Assembly: GCF_000304315.1 (NCBI RefSeq)
Contig: NC_018485.1
Span: 2,512,501 to 2,576,500, forward strand
Direction: 5' to 3'
DNA from: Methylocystis sp. SC2
Lineage (GTDB): Bacteria; Pseudomonadota; Alphaproteobacteria; Rhizobiales; Beijerinckiaceae
DNA length: 64,000 nucleotides
The position numbers and the translations under genes are program-made. Shown here in pieces: positions 1 to 9,931 of the stretch (position 1 is its first letter; each line of letters begins with the position of its first letter). The notes below the pieces were generated by a model. The model searched no databases. It saw only the letters and a program-made list of their open reading frames with translations, and was not told where the DNA came from.

Positions 1-2
1 CG

Positions 3-443
3 ATCACCGCCGAACTCGGCTCGATGAAAATGCGCGAGGAGATCGATGCGCTGCTGGTGATGGGACTTTCACCGATCGAGGTGCTGATCGCGCCGCGCGT
101 GCTCGGTCTCGTGATCTCTCTGCCGATTTTGACCTTCATCGCCGACATAGCGGCGCTCTTTGGCGGGATGGTCGTGTCCTGGTGGTACGGGGGGATCAGC
201 CCGGTGGCGTTCGCGTCATTGCTCAAAGAGGCGATTGCGCTGCATACTTTTCTTGTCGGCATCATCAAGGCGCCCTTCATGGCGCTGGTGATTGGCCTCA
301 TCGCCTCGATGGACGGACTCGCGACGCAGGGCTCCGCCGAATCGCTTGGCCGTCAGGTCACCTCCTCGGTGGTGAAATCGATCTTTATGGTCATTGTGAT
401 GGATGGGTTGTTCGCCGTGTTTTTTGCGGCGATCGACTATTGA
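3..443 (+). CDS. mlaE: MlaE family ABC transporter permease, 5' end missing
   Basis: This is the C-terminal part of the inner-membrane permease of the Mla system, which moves phospholipids between the outer and inner membranes. The reading frame is already open at base 3 and encodes ITAELGSMKM before the first ATG at 24, so the gene starts outside the window. The visible 147 residues contain the conserved EEIDAL segment of MlaE proteins (residues about 11-16), the APRVLG motif, and at least three hydrophobic membrane segments, ending in a hydrophobic stretch before the stop. The mlaF gene begins eight bases after the stop, so the two are almost certainly cotranscribed. The identification is firm; only the missing N-terminus limits it. 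Confidence 0.93.
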   Translation: MTAELGSMKMREEIDALLVMGLSPIEVLIAPRVLGLVISLPILTFIADIAALFGGMVVSWWYGGISPVAFASLLKEAIALHTFLVGIIKAPFMALVIGLIASMDGLATQGSAESLGRQVTSSVVKSIFMVIVMDGLFAVFFAAIDY

Positions 444-450
444 GCGCGCG

Positions 451-1308
451 ATGACCAGTTCCTCGACTCAAGCCAACGACGTCGCTCAACAGCGCCTCAA
501 CCGCGATGTCATCATCAGCGTGCGCGACCTCGTCGTCGGCTTTGGCGACAAAACCATCATGAAAGGGCTCAGCCTCGACGTTTACCGCGGCGAGGTGCTC
601 GGCTTCGTCGGAGGATCTGGGCAGGGAAAATCGGTGCTGACCCGCGCGATTCTCGGACTCGTGCCGACGCGAGGCGGAGCCATTCGGGTTTTTGGGCAGG
701 ATCGCGACGCGCTCGCGCCGCTCGAGCGGCGTGCGCTGGAACAGCGTTGGGGCGTGCTGTTTCAGAACGGCGCGCTGTTTTCGGGCCTCACGGTGAAGCA
801 GAACATTCAGATGCCGATGCGCGAAATGCGCGACCTCTCTCAGCGACTGATGGACGAGCTGGCCATGCTGAAGCTCGAGCTTGTTGGCCTTAGTCCCGAC
901 GCCGCCGACAAATTTCCGTCAGAATTGTCTGGCGGCATGGTGAAGCGCGCGGCCCTGGCGCGCGCCTTGGCGCTTGATCCCGAGCTCGTGTTCCTGGACG
1001 AGCCGACATCGGGACTCGATCCTATCGGGGCCGCCGAGTTTGACGCGCTGATCGGCACATTGCAGCAGACCCTCGGGCTGACCGTGTTTATGGTGACGCA
1101 CGATCTCGACAGCCTGTACTCTATCTGCGACAGGGTGGCCGCGCTCGCTGAAGGTCGGGTCATCGCCGCAGGGCCGCTGGAAACCTTGCTGGCGTCCGAC
1201 CACCCGTGGCTGAAAGCCTATTTCCACGGCGTGCGCGGCGGCAGACTGACTGCGGCGCGCGTTGAGCAGAAGGACGAACAATGGAAACCCGCGCCAACTA
1301 CGCCCTGA
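451..1308 (+). CDS. mlaF: MlaF family ABC transporter ATP-binding protein
   Basis: This is the cytoplasmic ATPase (285 aa) that powers the Mla phospholipid transporter with MlaE. Visible motifs are Walker A GGSGQGKS (residues 54-61), the ABC signature LSGGM at about 160, Walker B LVFLDEP near 182 followed by the D-loop SGLD, and the switch histidine in MVTHDLD. The ATG at 451 was chosen because it lies just after the mlaE stop; an in-frame ATG at 403 would overlap mlaE and add residues that are unlike the family. The 3' end overlaps the mlaD start by 28 bases, which indicates translational coupling. The C-terminal tail (about 20 residues) is charged and not part of the ATPase core. Confidence 0.95.
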   Translation: MTSSSTQANDVAQQRLNRDVIISVRDLVVGFGDKTIMKGLSLDVYRGEVLGFVGGSGQGKSVLTRAILGLVPTRGGAIRVFGQDRDALAPLERRALEQRWGVLFQNGALFSGLTVKQNIQMPMREMRDLSQRLMDELAMLKLELVGLSPDAADKFPSELSGGMVKRAALARALALDPELVFLDEPTSGLDPIGAAEFDALIGTLQQTLGLTVFMVTHDLDSLYSICDRVAALAEGRVIAAGPLETLLASDHPWLKAYFHGVRGGRLTAARVEQKDEQWKPAPTTP

Positions 1309-2183
1309 TCGGCGCTTTCACGCTGGCGGTCGCCTTCGCCGCCTTCCTCTTCGTCTACTGGTTTTCGGGACCGAGCCAGCTCGGCCGGCAGGAAACGTTC
1401 CAGATTGTCTTCACCGCGGTTTCAGGACTGACCCGCGGCTCCTCGGTGCTGTTCAACGGCGTGAAAGTCGGCGAGGTCACGCATCTCGGCATTTCCGAAC
1501 AGGATCCGAGCAAGGTCGACGTGCTCGTCAGGATCGACAGCAGAACGCCGGTCAAGACGGACACGCGCGCGCGCCTCGAGACGCGGGGCTTTACGGGCGT
1601 TTCCGACGTCCTGCTCGTCGGCGGCACGCCTGGCGCGCCGGCTCTGACGGCGCAAGTCGGCCAGAAATATCCCCAAATTCAGGCTGAGCGCTCCGAAATC
1701 CAAAATTTGCTGGTCAACGTTCAGAGCCTGTCGACGAAGGCCGCCGAACTCCTTACGAAACTCGACAAGCTCATTGACGATAATGGTCCGGCCATCACCG
1801 CGACGCTCAAAAACGCTGAAACCGTCAGCAAGACTCTCGCCGACAACTCCGCTTCGATCACGAGCTTCATCCGCGACGCGTCCGATATCGCGCGATCGAT
1901 GAAACCGGCTGCGGCGCGGCTTGATCAGCTGCTCGCGGCCGGCGAGAAGACGATCAAGGCGATCGACCCCAAGCAGATCAAGGCGATCACCGGCAATATC
2001 GCGGGGGCTTCGGAACGCATCAATCGTTTCGCCGCGACGGGGCTGCGCGAATATGAACAGCTTGCAGTGGATGGGCGCAAGGCGGTCGACTCATTCGATC
2101 GCACGCTGCGTTCGGTCGAGAAGAACCCGTCACAATTCATCTTCGGGCCGTCCCAGTCCGTGCCGGAGTATCAAGGCCGCTAA
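1281..2183 (+). CDS. mlaD: MlaD family protein (MCE domain lipid-binding component)
   Basis: This 300-aa protein is the membrane-anchored, periplasmic lipid-binding part of the Mla transporter. Residues about 8-28 form an N-terminal membrane anchor (AFTLAVAFAAFLFVYWF). An MCE domain follows at about 38-115, recognisable from VSGLTRGSSVLFNGVKVGEV and the later LETRGFTGVSDVLLVGG. The remaining 180 residues are helical and rich in Leu, Ala, Lys and Asp, as in the long MlaD-type proteins of alphaproteobacteria rather than the short E. coli form. The start overlaps the end of mlaF, and the auxiliary lipoprotein gene follows about 100 bases downstream. Confidence 0.94.
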   Translation: METRANYALIGAFTLAVAFAAFLFVYWFSGPSQLGRQETFQIVFTAVSGLTRGSSVLFNGVKVGEVTHLGISEQDPSKVDVLVRIDSRTPVKTDTRARLETRGFTGVSDVLLVGGTPGAPALTAQVGQKYPQIQAERSEIQNLLVNVQSLSTKAAELLTKLDKLIDDNGPAITATLKNAETVSKTLADNSASITSFIRDASDIARSMKPAAARLDQLLAAGEKTIKAIDPKQIKAITGNIAGASERINRFAATGLREYEQLAVDGRKAVDSFDRTLRSVEKNPSQFIFGPSQSVPEYQGR

Positions 2184-2279
2184 ATCAATCCAAGGCGTGG
2201 CTTTGAGCCGATGCGCGGATCGTTTAGAAGAACGACGCGCCCGACGGGGCGCGCGGGCGAAATGGGGCGACGGGTCGGC

Positions 2280-2876
2280 ATGAAACGGAAGGCGTCCGCT
2301 GCGACGCAACGAAAGGTCGCGCAGGCCACGGCGATCGCCTCGCTTGCGTTTCTCATGACCGCCTGCGCCCAAGCGCCCCGCGAGACGTTCGATCTGACGA
2401 CCGAGACCGGCGTTTTGCGAAGCGTCGCCTTGCGCGGCGGCCCCGCGGTCTTCGTGCCCGAACCCGCGGCGCTCGCGCCGACCTCCTCAGATCGCGTCGT
2501 GGTTCGCGCCGGCGATGACAGCGTGGCCGTTCTTCCCGGCGTCCAGTGGTCGGATCCGATGCCGCGTCTCTTGCAGCGCCGCTTGATCGAAGCGTTGCAG
2601 CAGTGCGGTCTTTCAGCCTCTGCCAACTTTGGCGGGCAAACAACGCTGCAGACGGATGTGCGACGCTTCGAGATCGACGTCGCCCGCAATCTCGCGGTCA
2701 TTGAAATTTCCGTCCAGCTCGTCGATTCGGCCGGCGGCCGGGCGAAGGCGGCGCGGATCTTTGTCGAGGAGACGCCGGCCCCGGAACACACCGGCTCGCC
2801 AGCCGTGCGGGCGCTCGGCGAGGCGGCGGCGCATGTCGCGCTGCGCATTGGCCAATGGACGCGCGCCCGGCTGTAG
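2280..2876 (+). CDS. ABC-type transport auxiliary lipoprotein (PqiC-like)
   Basis: A 198-aa lipoprotein that ends the Mla-type gene set. The N-terminus has positive residues (MKRK), a hydrophobic stretch and a lipobox LMTAC, so the mature protein should begin with a lipidated cysteine at about residue 28. The body, with FVPEPAALA, QWSDPMPRLLQRRLIEAL and a C-terminal AHVALRIGQW, fits the auxiliary lipoproteins (PqiC/ABC_trans_aux type) that accompany MCE transporters. It probably holds the complex at the outer membrane. In-frame ATGs also exist at 2211 and 2262; 2280 is chosen because it gives a normal-length signal peptide. The start is the least certain part. Confidence 0.82.
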   Translation: MKRKASAATQRKVAQATAIASLAFLMTACAQAPRETFDLTTETGVLRSVALRGGPAVFVPEPAALAPTSSDRVVVRAGDDSVAVLPGVQWSDPMPRLLQRRLIEALQQCGLSASANFGGQTTLQTDVRRFEIDVARNLAVIEISVQLVDSAGGRAKAARIFVEETPAPEHTGSPAVRALGEAAAHVALRIGQWTRARL

Positions 2877-2898
2877 CGACGCCGGCGGGCGCAATCGC

Positions 2899-3705
2899 TC
2901 AGTCCGGGATCGAAGCTTCCCACAGCATGATGTTCAGGCATGCGAGAAAGGCGCCGTTTCGGGACGCCGCTTTAGATGCGCTCGACCAGTCTTCCGCCTC
3001 GTCTCGCGTCAAGACGCCGGCGGACACGCAGTTCTCCGTCACGCGCGTAAGGTCGAAAATGATCTCCGCCGCGTCCAGGCTGCCGACGGTGAGCGCATGC
3101 GCCCGGCAGTCGATGTTTTCGACGCCGCACTTTTGCAGCAGAACGCCGATCTCTCGGCCGATGTAGGGATTGGCGAAAGACTTCTCCCATAGTTCCGCCA
3201 TTTTCGCCCCGGTTTCGAGCCTCCCGTTGTAGACGAAATATGTTCCCCAATCGGGCTCGGCGACGACGATCCTGCCGCCCTTGCGCGTCACCCGGACCAT
3301 TTCGCGCAGCGCCTCGATGGGGGCGGGAATGTGCTGCAAGGAGCGGTCGATTCGAACGCCGTCGAACTGGCGATCGCCGAAGGGGAGGCTGCGGGAGTCG
3401 CCGGCGACGAAAAGCGCATTGGGAATCCCCTGCGCCCGTTCGCGCGCCAGGCCGAGAAAGCCATGCGCCGAGTCGAGCCCGAAGACGTCGACGCGCGGGA
3501 AGCGCCGCGCGAGTCCGATGACGTCGAAGCCGACGCCGCAGGCGACGTCCAATATCTTGCTGTTCCCGGATATTTGCAGCGCGTCCCAGGTCTCCTGCTT
3601 GTAGCGCTGGAAAAAAGGCGTCGCGTTCATGAAATCGAGACAGCCGGTCAGTTCGGACCTCAGCGCGCCGTCAGCGTTGCGGAAGCTTAAAGCGATGTCT
3701 GTCAT
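2899..3705 (-). CDS. class I SAM-dependent methyltransferase
   Basis: A 268-aa methyltransferase of the Methyltransf_11/UbiE type. Motif I is DVACGVGFDVIGLARRFP (about residues 53-70), the acidic residue ending strand 2 is in FGLDSAHG, and motif II/post I is visible in DGVRIDRSLQHIPAP, where methyl acceptors are often recognised by neighbouring residues. The sequence REMVRVTRKGGRIVVAEPDWG matches the conserved late strand of the fold. The substrate cannot be told from sequence; relatives act on quinones, small metabolites or lipids. It is convergent with the Mla lipoprotein gene and divergent from the ferredoxin gene, so it is likely its own transcription unit. Confidence 0.86.
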   Translation of the reverse strand: MTDIALSFRNADGALRSELTGCLDFMNATPFFQRYKQETWDALQISGNSKILDVACGVGFDVIGLARRFPRVDVFGLDSAHGFLGLARERAQGIPNALFVAGDSRSLPFGDRQFDGVRIDRSLQHIPAPIEALREMVRVTRKGGRIVVAEPDWGTYFVYNGRLETGAKMAELWEKSFANPYIGREIGVLLQKCGVENIDCRAHALTVGSLDAAEIIFDLTRVTENCVSAGVLTRDEAEDWSSASKAASRNGAFLACLNIMLWEASIPD

Positions 3706-3940
3706 ATGCGCCTCTTTCGGCCTTCGCCGCTGAATTCCACAGAATGTGGCCTACGGTCGCGCGCGTCCGGGAGGGGCTAGCGCCGCAAACGGACGGGTGC
3801 TAACTGAACGGCGACAATTTGGGCAGCGCTGGCGGCGCAACCGCACGACGCGCGGAAGAACAGCGGCTCGCGGCTTCCCGCTTCAAGCACAGTCGGGAGC
3901 GCCGCGAAAGTCGAGCATGCATGAGGAAGAGACAGGCGTC

Positions 3941-4330
3941 ATGGCGAAGATGAGCTTTGAGGATGCTGCGACCCGCTATGGCGCGGAACCGGGGGGCGGC
4001 GCGCCGACAAAGGTCAAGATCACCTTCATCGATTCCCAGGGTCAAGCCCGATCCGTCGAGGGCGAGGTCGGCTCGACCGTGATGGAGACAGCCCGACGCA
4101 ACGATATTCCCGAGATCACCGCGGAATGCGGAGGCGCCTGCGCCTGCGCCACCTGCCACGTCTATGTCGATGAAAAATGGGCCGAAAAGACGGGCAAGGC
4201 GTCGCAGATGGAAGAGGATATGCTCGATTTCGCCTTTGACGTGAAGCCGAATTCGCGGCTGTGCTGCCAGATCACCGTGAGGCCGGAACTGGACGGGCTC
4301 GTCTTGACGACCCCCGCTCAGCAGGGCTGA
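3941..4330 (+). CDS. adrenodoxin-type [2Fe-2S] ferredoxin
   Basis: A 129-aa soluble electron carrier. The cluster ligands are Cys63, Cys69, Cys72 (C-X5-C-X2-C) and Cys109 in RLCCQI, the pattern of adrenodoxin/putidaredoxin-type ferredoxins. The ferredoxin fold covers about residues 23-125; the first 20 residues are an extra N-terminal tail. A GAGGAAGAG Shine-Dalgarno sequence nine bases upstream supports the ATG at 3941; an in-frame ATG at 3917 would add eight residues. The ferredoxin reductase gene lies about 190 bases downstream on the same strand, so the pair could form an NADPH-ferredoxin electron chain. Possible users are cytochrome P450, Fe-S assembly or an oxygenase; the window does not show which. 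Confidence 0.92.
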   Translation: MAKMSFEDAATRYGAEPGGGAPTKVKITFIDSQGQARSVEGEVGSTVMETARRNDIPEITAECGGACACATCHVYVDEKWAEKTGKASQMEEDMLDFAFDVKPNSRLCCQITVRPELDGLVLTTPAQQG

Positions 4331-4498
4331 CGCGCAATTTTTCCAGACTGCGCGCGCGCGGGTTTGAATCTCTCGACAAATGCGATAGACGAACCGGCAG
4401 GGCGAAATTTGAGGCCGGCCGCCGCGCAAGACGCGCGCATCGCGCGGGCCGGCGACGCACACGCGGCGCGAACGGCGTCTTCGACCTTCCGCGTTTGA

Positions 4499-5569
<1,071 letters not shown>

Positions 5570-5607
5570 CGTCGGCCGACGCCGAGACCTCCGCCGCCTG
5601 CGTCGAT

Positions 5608-6294
5608 GTGTTCATCATCGACGTCGCGCAGATCGCCGCCGACGAATGGCCGAAGCTCGTTGCGCTTCTCGACGAAGCCGAAACAGCGCGGGCGGCGCGT
5701 TTCGCTTTCGAAGCCGATCGCCGCGCCTTTGTCGCGGCGCATGCGCTGTTGCGCGCAAGCCTTTCCGAGCGCGCGACTTGGGTTGCGCCCGCCGCGTGGC
5801 GATTTGGCGCGACGCCGCACGGCAAGCCCTTTCTGCTGTCGCCGCGCATGGGCCTTGACGTCAGCCTGTCGCATACGCGCGGCATGGCCGCCGTGGCGAT
5901 CGCCTCGGGGCGGGAGGTCGGCGTCGACGCCGAGTCCTTTCTGACGCCGCGCAACGCGCTCGGTGTCGCGGAGCGCTATTTCGCGCCTCAAGAGGCGGCG
6001 CTGTTGCGCGCGGAGACCGATCCGGCGGCGCGGAGCGAACTCTTCTTTGCGATCTGGACTCTCAAGGAGGCTGTCTTGAAGGCGGACGGGCGCGGCCTGG
6101 CGCGCGGGCTCGACAGCTTTGTCGTGAGCCTGTCGCCGCTCGCCGTTAGCAGCGGTCCGGGCGAGCGCTACGGCGTCGCCCAGTGGCGGCGCGCGGGATT
6201 CTTCGTCGCTGCGGCGGCGCGCGGCGACGACGTCAGTTTCCGAATCGAGGAAGCGCGCGCGAGCGCGCTGATCCGGGCGGGGCAAATCGTTTGA
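5608..6294 (+). CDS. 4'-phosphopantetheinyl transferase superfamily protein
   Basis: A 228-aa Sfp-type enzyme that attaches the phosphopantetheine arm of CoA to carrier proteins. The first signature is IASGREVGVDAES (about residues 96-108, with the metal-binding Asp and Glu), and the second is FAIWTLKEAVLKADGRGL (about 148-165, W-x-x-KEA). FLLSPRMGLDVSLSHTRG between them matches the SxSH motif. The size is typical of Sfp-type enzymes. The start is a GTG at 5608; no good ATG is available. It begins 39 bases after the reductase gene and could be cotranscribed. No polyketide or peptide synthetase is in the window, so the target carrier protein is unknown. Confidence 0.88.
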   Translation: MFIIDVAQIAADEWPKLVALLDEAETARAARFAFEADRRAFVAAHALLRASLSERATWVAPAAWRFGATPHGKPFLLSPRMGLDVSLSHTRGMAAVAIASGREVGVDAESFLTPRNALGVAERYFAPQEAALLRAETDPAARSELFFAIWTLKEAVLKADGRGLARGLDSFVVSLSPLAVSSGPGERYGVAQWRRAGFFVAAAARGDDVSFRIEEARASALIRAGQIV

Positions 6295-6357
6295 AGCCTG
6301 ACCCCGGCGCGCTAGTTCTGTCGCGGGCTCCTGTCGCGCAGGCATTGGAGGAAATTC

Positions 6358-6945
6358 ATGTCCACCTTGCTGTTCATCGTCATTTGCTATGGCGCCGCTT
6401 TGCTCGCGTTGGCCGTTTATCTTCAGCCGGATAGTTTCGTCGTGCGGCGCGAGGCGGTCATCAATGCGCCGCCGAGGAAGGTTTTCGCGGCGATCAACAA
6501 TCTGCGCGATTGGGAATCTTGGTCGCCCTGGGCGAAACTCGATCCCAACGCTGAAATCCGTTACGAGGGGCCCGCCGCCGGCCCCGGCGCCGCCTTCGAA
6601 TGGGCCGGCGACAAGAATGTCGGCGCAGGGCGGCTGACGATCGTGGACAGCCGGCCGACCGAGCGCGTCGACCTCAGGCTCGATATGCAAAAGCCCTTTG
6701 CCGCGGCCAATGAGGTGACCTTTTTTCTCGCTCCTGACGGCGAACTGACGAAAGGTCGCTGGCTCGCGCGCGGGCTGGGTTTGGGCGGCGATTCCGCGGC
6801 GCATAAGACTCATGTCGTGTGGAGCATGTCCGGCAACGCCGGTCTGGCGAGCAAGGCGATGAACATCTTCGTCAGCCGCGACAAGATGATCGGCGATCAG
6901 TTCGAGAAAGGCCTCGAAAATCTCGGCGCGCATCTCGGCGCTTAG
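6358..6945 (+). CDS. SRPBCC / polyketide cyclase-like protein with N-terminal membrane anchor
   Basis: A 195-aa protein with one N-terminal hydrophobic helix (LLFIVICYGAALLALAVYL) followed by a START-like SRPBCC domain. Typical domain features are REAVINAPPRKVFAAINNLRDWESWSPWAKLDP near the start and FEKGLENLGAHL as the final helix. Such domains make a hydrophobic pocket for lipids or other apolar ligands; no ligand can be predicted here. The start at 6358 is supported by GGAGGA seven bases upstream. It lies between the phosphopantetheinyl transferase and the EI24-like gene on the same strand. Confidence 0.85.
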   Translation: MSTLLFIVICYGAALLALAVYLQPDSFVVRREAVINAPPRKVFAAINNLRDWESWSPWAKLDPNAEIRYEGPAAGPGAAFEWAGDKNVGAGRLTIVDSRPTERVDLRLDMQKPFAAANEVTFFLAPDGELTKGRWLARGLGLGGDSAAHKTHVVWSMSGNAGLASKAMNIFVSRDKMIGDQFEKGLENLGAHLGA

Positions 6946-7071
6946 CGACAGACGCCGACCCCGCGCGGCTCTTGCGTCGCGCGCTGCGAAACGCCATCTG
7001 GATGGCGGCCGCAACGCGCGCGCCGATTCTTCGGCGCGACCGCCGTGATTGATGCAGGACATTGACTCATT

Positions 7072-7776
7072 ATGACCGAAATGTTCGAGGCCGCTTTGGC
7101 GGCGCTGCGCCAGATCATGACGCCGCCGTTTCGCGCGGTCCTCGTCAAGAGTCTGGGCATGACGTTTCTGTTGCTGGCGCTCGCCTGGGTGGGTCTCGAC
7201 AAGCTCGCCATGTCCTTCGTGGTGGTCGAGCATCCTTGGCTGCGGACCGCGCTGACCTATGCGACGGGCGCCGGATTGTTCTTCCTGATGGCGTTTCTCA
7301 TCGCCCCCGTCTCCGTGCTGGTTTCGGGATTATTCCTCGACGATCTCGCCGATCACGTCGAAGCGGATCTCTATCCGCCGGGACAGCAGGGTCGCGCCAT
7401 TCCGGCGACCCAGGCGATTGTCATGGGCCTGCGCTTCGCCGGGATTTCGGCGATCGTCAATTTTTTCGCGCTGTTGCTGCTGTTCGTGCCGGGAATCAAC
7501 GCCGCGGCTTTTCTGCTCGCCAACGCCTATCTCTTCGGTCGCGAATATTTTCTCTTCGCCGCGACGCGATTTCGCTCGCTGCAGGAGTCGGAGGCGTTGC
7601 GGCGTCGCCATGCGCTATGGCTCTTCGTCGCCGGACTGTTCATCGCCGTCTTCGTCGCGACGCCGGGGCTGAACGTGCTGACGCCGCTCTTCGCCGTCGC
7701 CTTCATGACCCGCATCCATCGGATGCTGTCGCCAAGCCCGCGTGGAGAAACGGCGCAGTCCGCCCGCGGGCGCTAG
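7072..7776 (+). CDS. EI24/CysZ-like integral membrane protein
   Basis: A 234-aa membrane protein of the EI24 domain family, often annotated as 'sulfate transporter family' because CysZ belongs to it. It has about four to five hydrophobic segments, with the conserved family elements FLIAPVSVLVSGLFLDDLADHVE and AFLLANAYLFGREYFLFA, and a C-terminal MTRIHRM. Some family members import sulfate, but no cysteine biosynthesis genes are nearby, so transport of sulfate is only a possibility. The gene ends 17 bases before the convergent NDUFA9-like gene. Confidence 0.83.
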   Translation: MTEMFEAALAALRQIMTPPFRAVLVKSLGMTFLLLALAWVGLDKLAMSFVVVEHPWLRTALTYATGAGLFFLMAFLIAPVSVLVSGLFLDDLADHVEADLYPPGQQGRAIPATQAIVMGLRFAGISAIVNFFALLLLFVPGINAAAFLLANAYLFGREYFLFAATRFRSLQESEALRRRHALWLFVAGLFIAVFVATPGLNVLTPLFAVAFMTRIHRMLSPSPRGETAQSARGR

Positions 7777-7793
7777 CTCAGAAAGCGACGTCG

Positions 7794-8825
7794 TCAACGC
7801 GAGGCGGATTCGCCCAGCCGCTGCGTCTGATATTGCCCCGCCTTGCGATAGCGATAGAGATAGGAGGGCGCGATCGCCTCGATCGATTGCGGCTCGGCGA
7901 TTCCGAGGCCTGAAAGCGTGCGCGCTTCCGCCTTCGCCGCCTCGCTGACGACATTGTCGTGCTTGAGCAATTCGACCTGATCGCGCGTCATGCGCAAAAG
8001 CTTCGGGAACAGTCCGAGCGAAAGCTTGGTCAGCAATTGCGTCACGCTGGCCATAAGCTTGCCGGTTCCGAAGGAGAGTTTCAGGATTCGGCGCTGGCGC
8101 TGCGTGACCTTCAGAACATAGTCGACGATCTCCGCGAAGCTTTTGACCTCCGGACCGCCGAGTTCATAAGCGACGCCCGGCTTGGCGCGGCCGGCGAGCG
8201 CGATCGCCACCGCATCGGCGACGTCGCCGACATAGACGGGTTGGAATTTCGTCTCGGCGCCGACGATCGGCACGACGGGAAAGTAGCGCGCCATCGTGGC
8301 GAAGCGGTTGAAAAAATCATCTTCCGGCCCGAAAATCACCGAAGGGCGCAGGATGACCGTGGAAGGAACCGCCGCAAGCATGGCGGCTTCGCCCTCCGCC
8401 TTGCTGCGGCCATAGGATGAGGGCGACTGCGGATCGGCGCCGATGGCGGAGATGTGCACGACATTGGCGATGCCGGCGGCTTTCGCCGCCTCGGCGATCA
8501 CGCGCGCTCCGCGGGCCTGCACGGTCGCGAATTTCTGCGCGCCGGTTTCAGCCAGGATGCCGACAAGATTAACCACCGCCGAGGCGCCGCGCAGGGCCGC
8601 CGCAATCGACTCCGGACTGCGCACATTCGCCTGCACCGCCATCACCTGGCCGACGCGGCCGAGCGGCTGAAGAAAGAAGGCGAGGTCGGGCCGCCGGCAG
8701 GCGACGCGCACGCGCCAGCCGTCGCGCGCCAGCGCCCGGACGACGTAACGGCCGACAAAGCCGGAGCCGCCGAACACCGTCACCACCCGTCCTTCGCCAA
8801 TGGTCTGGTTATTGTCGCCGATCAT
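7794..8825 (-). CDS. complex I NDUFA9-like NAD(P)-binding protein
   Basis: A 343-aa atypical short-chain dehydrogenase with the Rossmann motif VFGGSGFVGRYVVRAL (residues about 17-32) and VRVACRRPD, typical of the NDUFA9 subfamily. NDUFA9 is an accessory subunit of mitochondrial respiratory complex I; alphaproteobacterial homologues are widespread and are thought to act at or near complex I or in quinone-linked metabolism. The middle segment VHISAIGADPQSPSSYGRSKAEGE contains the Tyr-X3-Lys pair. The ATG at 8825 is chosen because the motif follows within normal distance; the open frame extends further upstream through the tRNA gene, which cannot be coding. Confidence 0.88.
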   Translation of the reverse strand: MIGDNNQTIGEGRVVTVFGGSGFVGRYVVRALARDGWRVRVACRRPDLAFFLQPLGRVGQVMAVQANVRSPESIAAALRGASAVVNLVGILAETGAQKFATVQARGARVIAEAAKAAGIANVVHISAIGADPQSPSSYGRSKAEGEAAMLAAVPSTVILRPSVIFGPEDDFFNRFATMARYFPVVPIVGAETKFQPVYVGDVADAVAIALAGRAKPGVAYELGGPEVKSFAEIVDYVLKVTQRQRRILKLSFGTGKLMASVTQLLTKLSLGLFPKLLRMTRDQVELLKHDNVVSEAAKAEARTLSGLGIAEPQSIEAIAPSYLYRYRKAGQYQTQRLGESASR

Positions 8826-9010
8826 TGCGATTTGCTCCGCTTGCGCCGCGCCGGCTCCCGCCGGAAAAATGGTCGCTAAGGCTCTAGCGAAATTTGACGA
8901 CGAAGGAAATGCGCGAGGCGGGCGCCGCGGCGGCCGGGGCGGCCATGCGGTTTTGGCGGAAAGCGCACATTGACACGAGGCGTCCGCTGACCCTATGAGA
9001 CGCGCTCTAA

Positions 9011-9095
9011 GCCCAGGTGGCGGAATTGGTAGACGCGCTGGTTTCAGGTACCAGTGGTGAAAGCCGTGGAGGTTCGAGTCCTCTCCTGGGCACCA
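9011..9095 (+). tRNA. tRNA-Leu (anticodon CAG)
   Basis: The sequence folds as a class II tRNA with a long variable arm. The acceptor GCCCAGG (9011-9017) pairs with CCTGGGC (9085-9091). The D-arm contains GAATTGGTAGACGC, the anticodon stem is CTGGT/ACCAG with loop TTCAGGT giving CAG, and the T-arm contains GGTTCGAGTCC. CCA at 9093-9095 is encoded. The 3' end also serves as one side of a direct repeat found again at 19808. Confidence 0.97.
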
Positions 9096-9108
9096 AATCA
9101 ACGCTCGC
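9073..9108 (+). repeat. candidate attL: tRNA-Leu 3' end
   Basis: TTCGAGTCCTCTCCTG (9073-9088) recurs exactly at 19808-19823, and CAACGCTCGC (9099-9108) recurs at 19827-19836, with a few bases lost between the two blocks in the second copy. Tyrosine integrases commonly use a tRNA 3' end as attachment site, and an integrase stub follows at 9254. I infer this is the left junction of a degraded integrated element. Confidence 0.72.
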
Positions 9109-9253
9109 GCTCGTCCAAATTCATCCGGGATTGCAAGAAAAATAAAGGCTTGGCGCTCAGTTGGGGCCAAGGCAGTCCTAGGGCGTCCGTTGGTATCCTG
9201 GGAGTTGGTATATTCGTTGGTATCGCGCGGCTACCAACCGTCCAGACACCAAC

Positions 9254-9382
9254 ATGGCTCTTACACACATTTCCATCCGCGCCGATAAGCCTCGCCCCCG
9301 TCTTTTCAAATTGTCAGATGGCGGTGGCCTCCAGCTGTGGGTGACTCCCGACGGCGCCAAGCGGTGGCGGCTCGTTGATTAG
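9254..9382 (+). pseudogene. tyrosine integrase N-terminal stub (DUF4102-type)
   Basis: This 42-codon remnant reads MALTHISIRADKPRPR then KLSDGGGLQLWVTPDGAKRW. That is the start of the arm-binding (DUF4102) domain of P4-like tyrosine integrases, normally about 400 aa. The frame ends at TAG 9380-9382 immediately after homology is lost at the junction with the HsdR fragment, so the catalytic domain has been deleted. The location 160 bases after the tRNA-Leu and the same orientation are exactly as expected for an island integrase. Confidence 0.8.
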
Positions 9383-9841
9383 CTCGACTGCCGAAATCGC
9401 GTTCACATGATAGCGCGCGACCGCGTCTTCGAGGCGCTTGGAGAATTTCTGGGCTTCGACCAAATTGCTTTGCGACCGGCTGCGGATTTCGCCGTTGAGC
9501 AGCTTCTTCAGCGCCTCCAGCGCGAGATTCTTGCGCGTCATGCCCTTGATTTCGGCGAGAAACTCGTCGGACGGAATCGAAATGTCGGGCGACGTCACGC
9601 CTGCCGCTTTGAGGATGTCGACGACTTCCGATGAGGCGATGGCGCGGTCGATGAGTTGTTGCACGGCGAGGGCGCGTTCGGCCTTGCCGATGCCGCCCTT
9701 CAGGGTCGACTTGGCGATTGCTGCACGGACAGTCTGGAAGAAGCCCACCTCGTCACGGATGGCCGCCGCTTCGTCGCTTGCCGAGGCCAGCGAATAGGCC
9801 TTGGACAGCTCCAGCACCAAAACCTTAGGGGCGATGGGCAC
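9380..9841 (-). pseudogene. type I restriction enzyme HsdR, C-terminal fragment
   Basis: The minus-strand frame carries the C-terminal helical region of a type I restriction R subunit. Recognisable segments are VLVLELSKAYSLAS, AAAIRDEVGFFQTVRAAI, SDEFLAEIKGMTRKNLALE, LKKLLNGEIRSRSQSN and a final KRLEDAVARYHVNAIS, in the right order. A full HsdR is about 1000 aa; the helicase and nuclease domains are absent and the last residues run into reversed integrase sequence, so both ends are broken. No hsdM or hsdS gene is present. It cannot be functional as an endonuclease. Confidence 0.75.
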
Positions 9842-9931
9842 GCTTCCTGTCCTCGTCGCTCGTCTTTTTCGCGGCCTCGCCCTCCTGCCACTTCAGCACC
9901 CAATCAATGGCGCCGGCGAGGGTCACAAGGC